Assembly (NCBI RefSeq): GCF_036173105.1
Contig: NZ_CP108053.1
Span: forward strand, 4,340,001-4,404,000
Direction of reading: 5' to 3'
Source of the DNA: Streptomyces sp. NBC_00287
GTDB taxonomy: Bacteria; Actinomycetota; Actinomycetes; Streptomycetales; Streptomycetaceae
Length of the DNA stretch: 64,000 bases
Position numbers and translations under genes: made by a program. Positions 58,071-64,000 of the stretch are shown here, piece after piece. The stretch's first letter is position 1; every line of letters begins with the position of its first letter. The notes under the pieces were generated by a model. The model was not told the DNA's origin and did no database searches. It saw only the letters and a program-made list of their open reading frames with translations.

Positions 58071-59015
58071 GTGCTGGAAGAAGCCGAGCGCTGGCTGAGC
58101 ACCCGCTCCTGGTCCGTGACCGACCGCCCGCTCCACCAGATCCTGGCCGCGAAACGCAGCTCGGGCCAGACGGTCTCCGTCGTGCTGCCCGCGCTCAATG
58201 AAGAGGAGACGGTCGGCGACATCGTCGCCGTCATCCGGCATGACCTGATGCAGCAGGTCCCGCTGGTCGACGAGATAGTCGTCGTCGACTCCGGATCGAC
58301 CGACCGCACCTCCGAGGTCGCCGCGGCGGCCGGGGCGACGGTCGTGCACCGGGACGCGATCCTGCCCCGCCTGCCCGCCGTGCCCGGCAAGGGCGAGGTG
58401 CTCTGGCGCTCGCTGCTGGTCACCCGCGGCGACATCGTCTGTTTCATCGACGCGGACCTGAAGGAGTTCTCCTCGGACTTCGTCTCGGGGATCGTCGGCC
58501 CGCTCCTCACCGACCCCGGCGTCGACCTGGTCAAGGCGATGTACGACCGACCGCTCGGGCAGGCGGCGGGCCAGGGCGGCCGGGTCACCGAGCTGATGGC
58601 CCGCCCGCTGCTGAACATGCACTGGCCGCAGCTCGCCGGCTTCGTCCAGCCGCTCGGCGGGGAGTACGCGGCCCGCCGCTCCCTGCTGGAACAGCTCCCC
58701 TTCCCCGTCGGCTACGGCGTCGAGCTCGGCATGCTGATCGACGCGCTGCACCTGGTGGGTCTGGACGCGCTGGCCCAGGTCGACGTGGGGGTGCGCAAGC
58801 ACCGGCACCAGGACGGACAGGCGCTCGGCCGGATGTCCGCCGCGATCTACCGCACGGCCCAGCTCAGGCTGGCCCGCGGCCATCTGATCCGCCCTTCGCT
58901 GACCCAGTTCGACCGCGGCGAGGACGGTTTCGAGCCACGGACGTACTCGGTGGACACCGAGGAGCGGCCGCCCATGGTGGAGATCGCGGAGTACGCGCAC
59001 CGCAAGGTGGCGTAA
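58071..59015 (+). CDS. gpgS: Glucosyl-3-phosphoglycerate synthase
   Basis: A 314-residue GT81 family enzyme. It shows SVVLPALNEEETVGDIVAVI, the nucleotide-sugar loop VDSGSTDRTSEVAA, the metal motif FIDADLKEF (D-x-D), and VQPLGGEYAARR. It joins glucose from a nucleotide sugar to 3-phosphoglycerate, the first step of glucosylglycerate or methylglucose-lipopolysaccharide formation. It starts with GTG after GAGGAG at 9 bases. It is followed by the otsA-like gene, 62 bases away; both use nucleotide-glucose. Confidence 0.92.
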   Translation: MLEEAERWLSTRSWSVTDRPLHQILAAKRSSGQTVSVVLPALNEEETVGDIVAVIRHDLMQQVPLVDEIVVVDSGSTDRTSEVAAAAGATVVHRDAILPRLPAVPGKGEVLWRSLLVTRGDIVCFIDADLKEFSSDFVSGIVGPLLTDPGVDLVKAMYDRPLGQAAGQGGRVTELMARPLLNMHWPQLAGFVQPLGGEYAARRSLLEQLPFPVGYGVELGMLIDALHLVGLDALAQVDVGVRKHRHQDGQALGRMSAAIYRTAQLRLARGHLIRPSLTQFDRGEDGFEPRTYSVDTEERPPMVEIAEYAHRKVA

Positions 59016-59077
59016 CCCACGTCTCGTGGGGCGGCTCGTACGTTTGAGCGTTTACGGCACGGGCTAGGTTGGAGCAC

Positions 59078-60481
59078 ATGGCTTCCACGCACGTGGCTTC
59101 CGCACACGGTGCCGCTCAGGTGCTGGTCGCGTCGAATCGCGGCCCGGTCTCCTACGAGGTCCAGGAGGACGGCTCGCTGCGCACCAAGCGCGGGGGCGGC
59201 GGACTGGTGTCGGGCCTGTCGGCCATCGGCCCGGACGCCGGTGCCCTGTGGGTGTGCTCGACGCTGTCCGACGGCGACCGCGAGGCGGTGCGGCGCGGGG
59301 AGGGCGAGTCCGGCGTACGGATGCTCGACATCCCGGCGGACGTGCACGCCGACGCGTACAACGGCATCGCGAACTCGGTGCTCTGGTTCGTCCACCACAT
59401 GCTGTACCAGACGCCGCTGGAGCCCGTCTTCGACGCGGAGTTCCAGCGCCGGTGGGCGTCGTACGAGACCTACAACCGCGCGTTCGCCGAGGCGCTCGCC
59501 GAGGAGGCGGCCGCGGGGGCGGCGGTGCTGGTGCAGGACTACCACCTGTGCCTGGTGCCGGGGATGCTGCGCGAGCAGCGCCCGGACCTGCGTATCGGCC
59601 ACTTCTCTCATACGCCGTGGGCGCCGGTGGACTACTTCCGGATGCTGCCCGACGACATCCGGTCCCAGCTCATGAGCGGAATGCTCGGCGCCGACCGCCT
59701 CGGCTTCCTCACCCGGCGCTGGGCGGACGCGTTCACCGCGTGCTGTGCGGAGCAGGGCGGGCTCGGCGGCACCGAGATCGGCGTGCACGGCCTTGGCGCG
59801 GACGCGGACTTCCTGCGCAAGCGGTCCCACGAGCGGGACGTCGAGGAACGGATGACGGCGCTGCGGGAGGAGATCGGCGGCCCGGACCGGAAGACGATCG
59901 TCCGGGTCGACCGCACCGAGCTGTCGAAGAACATCGTGCGCGGACTGCTGGCATACCGGCAGCTCCTCGACGACCGCCCCGAGTGGCGGGAACGGGTCGT
60001 GCACGTGGCGTTCGCCTACCCCTCCCGACAGGACCTGGCGGTGTACCGCGACTACACGGCGGAGGTGCAGCGCCTCGCGGAGGAGATCAACTCCTCTTAT
60101 GGCACCCCGGGTTGGACCCCGGTAGTCCTCCACGTCAAGGACGACTTCGCCCGCTCCCTGGCCGCGTACCGGCTCGCCGACGTGGCCCTCGTCAACCCCA
60201 TCCGGGACGGCATGAACCTCGTCGCGAAGGAGGTGCCGGTCGTCTCCGACGAGGGGTGCGCGCTGGTGCTGTCGCGGGAGGCGGGGGCGTACGAGGAGCT
60301 CGGCGAGGACGCGATCGTGGTGAACCCGTACGACGTCCTGGACACCGCGCGTGCCCTGCACGAGGCCCTCACTCTGCCGCCCCACGAACGAGCCGAGCGC
60401 ACCAAGCGCCTCGCCGCGGCGGCCACGGCGCTGCCGCCGGGGCAGTGGTTCATGGAGCAGTTGCGGGCGTTGCGCGCTTAA
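59078..60481 (+). CDS. otsA: GT20 glycosyltransferase (trehalose-6-phosphate synthase-like)
   Basis: A 467-residue GT-B enzyme. The N-terminal loop GGGGLVSGLS and LVASNRGPVSY match OtsA, as do VQDYHLCLVPG and the C-terminal RDGMNLVAKEV. The phosphate-binding motif is altered: OtsA has VDRLDYTKG, whereas this protein has VDRTELSKN. Arg and Lys, which contact UDP, remain, but Asp, Tyr and Gly are replaced. So it may use another acceptor or donor than OtsA. The ATG at 59078 follows GGAGC. No otsB phosphatase is nearby. Confidence 0.82.
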   Translation: MASTHVASAHGAAQVLVASNRGPVSYEVQEDGSLRTKRGGGGLVSGLSAIGPDAGALWVCSTLSDGDREAVRRGEGESGVRMLDIPADVHADAYNGIANSVLWFVHHMLYQTPLEPVFDAEFQRRWASYETYNRAFAEALAEEAAAGAAVLVQDYHLCLVPGMLREQRPDLRIGHFSHTPWAPVDYFRMLPDDIRSQLMSGMLGADRLGFLTRRWADAFTACCAEQGGLGGTEIGVHGLGADADFLRKRSHERDVEERMTALREEIGGPDRKTIVRVDRTELSKNIVRGLLAYRQLLDDRPEWRERVVHVAFAYPSRQDLAVYRDYTAEVQRLAEEINSSYGTPGWTPVVLHVKDDFARSLAAYRLADVALVNPIRDGMNLVAKEVPVVSDEGCALVLSREAGAYEELGEDAIVVNPYDVLDTARALHEALTLPPHERAERTKRLAAAATALPPGQWFMEQLRALRA

Positions 60482-61398
60482 GCGGCCATTCCTTCGGGGC
60501 TCACCAAAACCCGCCCCAGCAGCTCCTCGTACGCCCGCCCGTCGAACTCCCCCGCCGCCGGCGCCAGCACGCTCGCCGCGGACAGGGCTGTCGCGCGGGC
60601 CAGGCGGTCCGGCCAGGGGAGCCCCTCGGCCAGGCCCGACAGCAGGCCGGCGACCGCCGCGTCGCCCGCGCCCGTCGGGTTGCCGTGCAGTGTGGCGGGA
60701 GGGGTCGCGCGCCAGCGGCCCTCGAGGGTGTGGGCGAGGAGGCCGTCGGCGCCGAGGGAGGCGACGACCGTGTGGGCGCCGCGGCGGCGGGCGTCCTGGG
60801 TCGCGCGCAACGGCTCGTGGGAGCCGGTGAGTTCGGCCAGCTCGTCGGCGTTGGGCTTGATGATGTCGGGGCGGGCGGCGACGGCCCGGCGCAGGGGTTC
60901 GCCGCTGGTGTCCAGCAGTACGGGAACGCCCGCGGCGCGTGCCGCGCGGACCAGGCCCGCATAGGCGCCGACCGGGACTCCCGGAGGGAGGCTGCCGCAC
61001 AGGGCCACCGCGTCGGCGGACGCGAGCAGACCGTCGTAGGACTTCTGGAAGGCGGACCACTCGGCGGGCGTGACGAGCGGGCCCGGTTCGTTGAGCTGAG
61101 TCGTGTCACCGGTCAGGTCGTCGACGACCGCGATGGTGCGGCGGGTGGCGCCGGAGAGTGGGACGAGGGCATCCACGACCCCCGTGAGCCGCTCGCGTAC
61201 TACACGGCCCGTGGCGCCGCCCACGAAGCCGGTAGCCGTCACCTCGTGGCCGAGGGCCGCCAGCACCCGCGCCACGTTCAGGCCCTTGCCGCCGGGGCGT
61301 TCGAGGACCTCGGAGACCCGGTGGGAGGCGTGCGGGCGCAACGCCCGTACGCGATAAGTGATGTCGAGAGCGGTGTTCAGCGTGACCGTGAGGATCAC
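60478..61398 (-). CDS. PfkB-family sugar kinase (1-phosphofructokinase-like)
   Basis: A 306-residue ribokinase-fold kinase. It shows LTVTLNTALDITYRV at the N-terminus, PGGKGLNVARVLAALGHEVT, and the catalytic GNPTGAGDAAVAGLLSGLA with the base Asp in GAGD. The start fits the FruK/LacC/PfkB subgroup, which phosphorylates fructose-1-P or tagatose-6-P. Its stop overlaps the otsA-like stop by 4 bases. It lies upstream-distal to nagA but is separated by a terminator, so it has its own promoter. Confidence 0.85.
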   Translation of the reverse strand: MILTVTLNTALDITYRVRALRPHASHRVSEVLERPGGKGLNVARVLAALGHEVTATGFVGGATGRVVRERLTGVVDALVPLSGATRRTIAVVDDLTGDTTQLNEPGPLVTPAEWSAFQKSYDGLLASADAVALCGSLPPGVPVGAYAGLVRAARAAGVPVLLDTSGEPLRRAVAARPDIIKPNADELAELTGSHEPLRATQDARRRGAHTVVASLGADGLLAHTLEGRWRATPPATLHGNPTGAGDAAVAGLLSGLAEGLPWPDRLARATALSAASVLAPAAGEFDGRAYEELLGRVLVSPEGMAA

Positions 61399-61459
61399 CC
61401 GGGCCGACCTCCCCCCGAAAAGCGGTGCCGTCTCTTCCGGTCCCGATCATGCCAAACAG

Positions 61460-61494
61460 ACGGCGGTCGTCCCAGTCCTCGGAACGGCCGCCGT
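61460..61494 (-). terminator. nagKA terminator
   Basis: ACGGCGGTCGT (61460-61470) pairs with ACGGCCGCCGT (61484-61494), with one G-T or C-A mismatch. It follows the nagA stop by 20 bases. Confidence 0.6.
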
Positions 61495-61514
61495 CGCGCT
61501 GGTTGCCGGACGGA

Positions 61515-62705
61515 TCAGCCCAGTTGGGGAGCTACCACCCAGTCACCTCGGCGCAGCACGCCCTTCACGTTGAAGTCGGAGTCCAGCAGCACCAGGTCGG
61601 CGTACTTGCCCGGCTCCAGCGAGCCGATGGTGTCGGCCATCCCGAGGAGGCGGGCCGGGTTGGCGGACAGGGCCGTCACCGCGTCCCCGACCGACAGCCC
61701 GTCGATCGTCACCGCGCGCTTGAAGGCACGGTCCAGGGTGAGCGTCGAGCCCGCGATCGAACCACCCTCCACCAGGCGTGCGACGCCTTCGGCGACCTCG
61801 ACCTCCAGCGGACCCAGCATGTAACGCCCGTCGCCGAAGCCTGCCGCGTCCATCGCGTCCGTGATGAACGCGACCCGGTCCGCGCCCGCGTGATGGAACG
61901 CCAGCTGGAGGGAGGCGGGGTGCAGATGCGTACCGTCGTTGATCAGCTCGACGGTGATCCGGTCGTCCTCCAGGAGCGCCGCGATCGGGCCGGGGGTGCG
62001 GTGGCCGAGCGCGGGCATCGCGTTGAAGAGGTGCGTCGCTACGGTCGCGCCCGCGTCGATCGCCTCCACGGTCTGCTCGTACGTCGCGTCCGTGTGCCCG
62101 ATCGCCGCGATGACGCCGTGTTCGGCGAGAAGCCTGACGGAGTCGATGCCGCCGGGGAGTTCGGTGGCGAGGGTGACCATCTTCGCCTTGCCGCGCGCCG
62201 CGTCGATCAGCTTGCGGACCTCAGCCGGGTCCGGGTCGCGCAGCAGCTCCTCGGAGTGCGCGCCCTTGCGGCACGGGGAGATGAACGGGCCCTCGAAGTG
62301 GATCCCGGCGATGTCGCCCTGCTCGGCGAGCTCGGAGAGGAGGCCTGCGCGCTGGGTGAGGAAGTCCATGTCGCCGGTGACGGTGGAGGCGACGAGGGTG
62401 GTGGTGCCGTGTCTGCGGTGGGTGTCGATGCCCTTCAGCACGTCGTCGACGGTGCCCGAAGTGAAGGAGGCTCCGCCTCCGCCGTGGTTGTGGATGTCTA
62501 CGAAGCCGGGTACTACGTAGTGGCCGGATACGTCGATGACCTGGGCGTTCTCTTGAGCGCTCGCGGAGATTCGGTCACCCTCGACGACCACCTGGCCGCC
62601 GTCGACCACTCCTGTGGGCATTACTACGCGGGCGCCCTTGAGGACCAGCTGCGGGCCGGTGGGGGCTTGGCGCGCAGTTCCCCGCGCCCCTGAGGGGGTT
62701 GCCAT
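61515..62705 (-). CDS. nagA: N-acetylglucosamine-6-phosphate deacetylase
   Basis: A 396-residue amidohydrolase that removes acetate from GlcNAc-6-P. It shows PGFVDIHNHGGGG, IHFEGPFISPCRKGAH with the catalytic Glu, AIGHTDATYEQTVEA, THLFNAMPALGHRTPG and the catalytic Asp in ITDAMDAAG. The ATG at 62705 has AGGAGG 9 bases before it and shares one base with the nagK stop. The first 18 codons (ATPSGARGTARQAPTGPQ) are encoded by a dispersed intergenic repeat and are not part of the usual family start. Confidence 0.95.
   Translation of the reverse strand: MATPSGARGTARQAPTGPQLVLKGARVVMPTGVVDGGQVVVEGDRISASAQENAQVIDVSGHYVVPGFVDIHNHGGGGASFTSGTVDDVLKGIDTHRRHGTTTLVASTVTGDMDFLTQRAGLLSELAEQGDIAGIHFEGPFISPCRKGAHSEELLRDPDPAEVRKLIDAARGKAKMVTLATELPGGIDSVRLLAEHGVIAAIGHTDATYEQTVEAIDAGATVATHLFNAMPALGHRTPGPIAALLEDDRITVELINDGTHLHPASLQLAFHHAGADRVAFITDAMDAAGFGDGRYMLGPLEVEVAEGVARLVEGGSIAGSTLTLDRAFKRAVTIDGLSVGDAVTALSANPARLLGMADTIGSLEPGKYADLVLLDSDFNVKGVLRRGDWVVAPQLG
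62669..62691. repeat. Streptomyces dispersed repeat, copy 3, inside nagA
   Basis: 23 bases match positions 20005-20027 of copy 1. Unlike the other copies it lies in a coding region, and it encodes codons 6 to 13 of nagA. Confidence 0.7.
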
Positions 62706-63649
62706 CAGGTCGATTCCTCCTGGATCCGAGTTGTAGTCGTCAGCAGGTCCCAGGCCAGGAGGCCCGCACCCAGACAGCCCGCCGTGTCCCCCAGAGCCGC
62801 CGGGACGATCTCCGGCAGCTTCTGGAACGTGACCCTCCGCCGGACGGCGTCCCGCAGTGGTGTGAACAAGGTTTCCCCCGCCTCGGCGAGGCCGCCACCG
62901 ATGATCAGGGTGCGCGGGTCCAGCAGGGTGAGGGCGGTGACCAGGCCGTCGGCGAGGGCGTCGATGGCGTCCTGCCAGACTCGTACGGCGTTCGGGTCGC
63001 CGGACATGACGGCGTTCGCGCAGTCGGCCGCGTCTGCGTCGGGGTTGCCGCTCGCCTTGGCCCAGGCCTCGCTGACCGCAGCGGCGGACGCGAGCCGTTC
63101 TAGGCAGCCGCGCTGGCCGCAGGGGCAGGGGGTGCCTCCGGGGCGTACGACGACATGGCCGATCTCGCCCGCGAAACCGTGCGCCCCGGCCTCCACCCGG
63201 CCGTCCACGCCGATCGCGCCCGCGATACCGGTGCCGAGCGCCACGAACAGAAACCGGTCGGCGCCCCGGCCCGCGCCGACGCGGCCCTCGGCGAGACCGC
63301 CGGTGCGCACGTCGTGGCCGAGGGCGGCAGGGATGCCCAGCTCGGTGCGGATCAGCTCGCGCAGGGGTACGTCGCGCCAGCCCAGGTTGGCCGAGTAGGC
63401 GGCGACGCCGGCCGCGTCGTCGACGATGCCGGGGACGGCGATTCCGGCCGCGGCCGCCGGTTCGCCGAAGGTTTCGGCGCCGTGGGCGCGCAGTTCGGCG
63501 GCGAAGTCGAGGATGCCGGCGACCACCGCGTCGGGGCCGCGCTCGCGTCCGGTCGGTCGGCGGGCCTGGTACAGCAGAGCGCCGTCCGCCCCGACCAGGG
63601 CGGCCTTCATCCCGGTGCCGCCCACGTCGAGGGCGATGACATGTCTCAC
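62705..63649 (-). CDS. nagK: ROK-family N-acetylglucosamine kinase
   Basis: A 314-residue ROK kinase. It shows ALDVGGTGMKAALVGADG (phosphate 1), the glucose-binding region GHDVRTGGLAEGRVGAGRG, the zinc-like cluster CPCGQRGCLERLAS and GEIGHVVVRPGGT. It should phosphorylate GlcNAc so that NagA, encoded by the coupled next gene, can deacetylate it. It starts with GTG at 63649 and has no ribosome-binding site. The CACACT box lies 6 bases before it. Two DasR-type sites lie just upstream. Confidence 0.92.
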   Translation of the reverse strand: MRHVIALDVGGTGMKAALVGADGALLYQARRPTGRERGPDAVVAGILDFAAELRAHGAETFGEPAAAAGIAVPGIVDDAAGVAAYSANLGWRDVPLRELIRTELGIPAALGHDVRTGGLAEGRVGAGRGADRFLFVALGTGIAGAIGVDGRVEAGAHGFAGEIGHVVVRPGGTPCPCGQRGCLERLASAAAVSEAWAKASGNPDADAADCANAVMSGDPNAVRVWQDAIDALADGLVTALTLLDPRTLIIGGGLAEAGETLFTPLRDAVRRRVTFQKLPEIVPAALGDTAGCLGAGLLAWDLLTTTTRIQEEST

Positions 63650-63676
63650 GGGGACAGTGTGGCCCGTTGACCCGGG

Positions 63677-63692
63677 AGAGGTCTAGTCCACT
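63677..63692. promoter_or_regulatory. DasR operator 1 (dre) before nagK
   Basis: AGAGGTCTAGTCCACT matches the DasR consensus ACTGGTCTAGACCACT at 13 of 16 positions. It lies 28-43 bases before the nagK start, and the complementary TAGACC occupies the place of a -35 box. Confidence 0.8.
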
Positions 63693-63694
63693 CA

Positions 63695-63710
63695 CGTGGT
63701 GTAGACCTTA
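63695..63710. promoter_or_regulatory. DasR operator 2 (dre-like) between nagK and the ABC gene
   Basis: CGTGGTGTAGACCTTA keeps the TGGT and TAGACC core of the DasR consensus. It is 18 bases centre-to-centre from operator 1, nearer the ABC gene, so each divergent gene has its own site. Confidence 0.65.
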
Positions 63711-63721
63711 TGACGTTGTAT

Positions 63722-63733
63722 CGAAAGTTTTCG
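63722..63733. promoter_or_regulatory. CGAAA-N2-TTTCG operator-like palindrome
   Basis: CGAAAGTTTTCG has perfect 5-base arms and lies 23 bases before the GTG of the ABC gene. The CGAA...TTCG form resembles LacI-family sites (such as BxlR) that control sugar ABC transporters in Streptomyces. Confidence 0.5.
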
Positions 63734-63755
63734 CAGGGTTGGGGCTGGAAGAGCA

Positions 63756-64000
63756 GTGCAGCGGCGTAGGGCAGGAATGATCGCGGTGGTGTCCGCACTG
63801 GGCATGACGGCGGTTCTGGGCGGCTGCGGCCTGACCGGAGGGTCGGACGAGGTCACGCTGAGACTGGTCGCCGCCGACTACGGCGACAGCGCGGCGAACA
63901 GCTCCGAGAAGTACTGGGACTCGCTGGTCGAGGAGTACGAGAAGGCCCACCCGGATGTAAACGTCGAGGTCAGCGTCTACTCCTGGACCGAGGTCGACCG
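63756..64000 (+). CDS. Sugar ABC transporter substrate-binding lipoprotein (3' end outside window)
   Basis: The first 81 codons of a solute-binding protein. A hydrophobic N-terminus (MIAVVSALGMTAVL) with the lipobox GGC leads to a mature start (LTGGSDEVTLRLVAADYGDS, then YWDSLVEEYEKAHPDVNVEV) typical of cluster B sugar-binding proteins. I chose GTG 63756; ATG 63777 is possible. Divergent from nagK with DasR sites between, it probably binds an aminosugar or chitin-derived sugar. The frame remains open at the end of the window. Confidence 0.85.
   Translation, partial: MQRRRAGMIAVVSALGMTAVLGGCGLTGGSDEVTLRLVAADYGDSAANSSEKYWDSLVEEYEKAHPDVNVEVSVYSWTEVD

Overview
This is chromosomal DNA of a high-GC actinomycete, almost certainly a Streptomyces. 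The codon third positions are nearly all G or C. The window carries the futalosine menaquinone genes, GroEL2 under CIRCE control, DasR-type aminosugar control sites, an actinobacterial XPB helicase and many actinobacterial families of unknown function (DUF2530, DUF2771, DUF3027, DUF4031). The gene order (serC ... mqnD ... murQ ... groEL2 ... thrC ... gpgS-otsA ... nagA-nagK) is, as far as I remember, like the core of the S. coelicolor chromosome. I see no insertion sequence, phage, CRISPR array, tRNA or rRNA gene.

Region by region. 1-5.4 kb: a secreted V8-like serine protease cut by the window edge, a small lipoprotein, a large GlcD-GlcF-type fused oxidoreductase, and serC. 5.4-15.3 kb: a DrrAB-like ABC exporter with a divergent TetR regulator, a secreted beta-propeller protein, an SGNH hydrolase, a Uma2 nuclease, an aldo/keto reductase, a 2'-5' RNA ligase family protein, a GNAT enzyme, and an MFS pump with its MarR regulator. 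15.4-28 kb: a ribbon-helix-helix protein, an AzgA-type purine permease, a CtpE-like P-type ATPase, two tandem paralogous secreted proteins, a sacsin/Hsp90-like ATPase, DUF3027 and an MFS protein. 28-30 kb: DUF2771 lipoprotein, mqnB and mqnD. 30-40 kb: cold-shock protein, HAD hydrolase, a membrane protein with an HAAS-like domain, a helicase-associated protein paired with XPB helicase, a GT87 mannosyltransferase and a HelD-like RNA polymerase motor. 40-48 kb: cutC with a DasR-like site, mycothiol-dependent isomerase-like proteins, and a MurNAc catabolic set (RpiR regulator, murQ, PTS EIIBC). 48-53 kb: methyltransferase, ankyrin protein, DHA2 efflux pump with a perfect operator-like repeat, phosphoesterase, old yellow enzyme. 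53-58 kb: groEL2, a cold-shock protein, a sulfur-carrier protein and thrC. 58-64 kb: gpgS, an otsA-like GT20, a PfkB kinase, nagA-nagK, and the start of a sugar ABC transporter.

Main themes. Aminosugar use is spread through the right half: MurNAc-6-P enters through the EIIBC/MurQ pair, GlcNAc-6-P is handled by NagA, GlcNAc by the ROK kinase, and DasR-like 16-mers lie before both nagK and cutC. Eight genes show a TANNNT box exactly six bases before an ATG/GTG without a Shine-Dalgarno sequence, the signature of leaderless transcripts. Two of those boxes begin with the TAG stop codon of the upstream gene. The groEL2 promoter is wrapped in two tandem CIRCE elements. A dispersed 28-base Streptomyces intergenic repeat occurs three times, and one copy has been taken into the N-terminal coding region of nagA.
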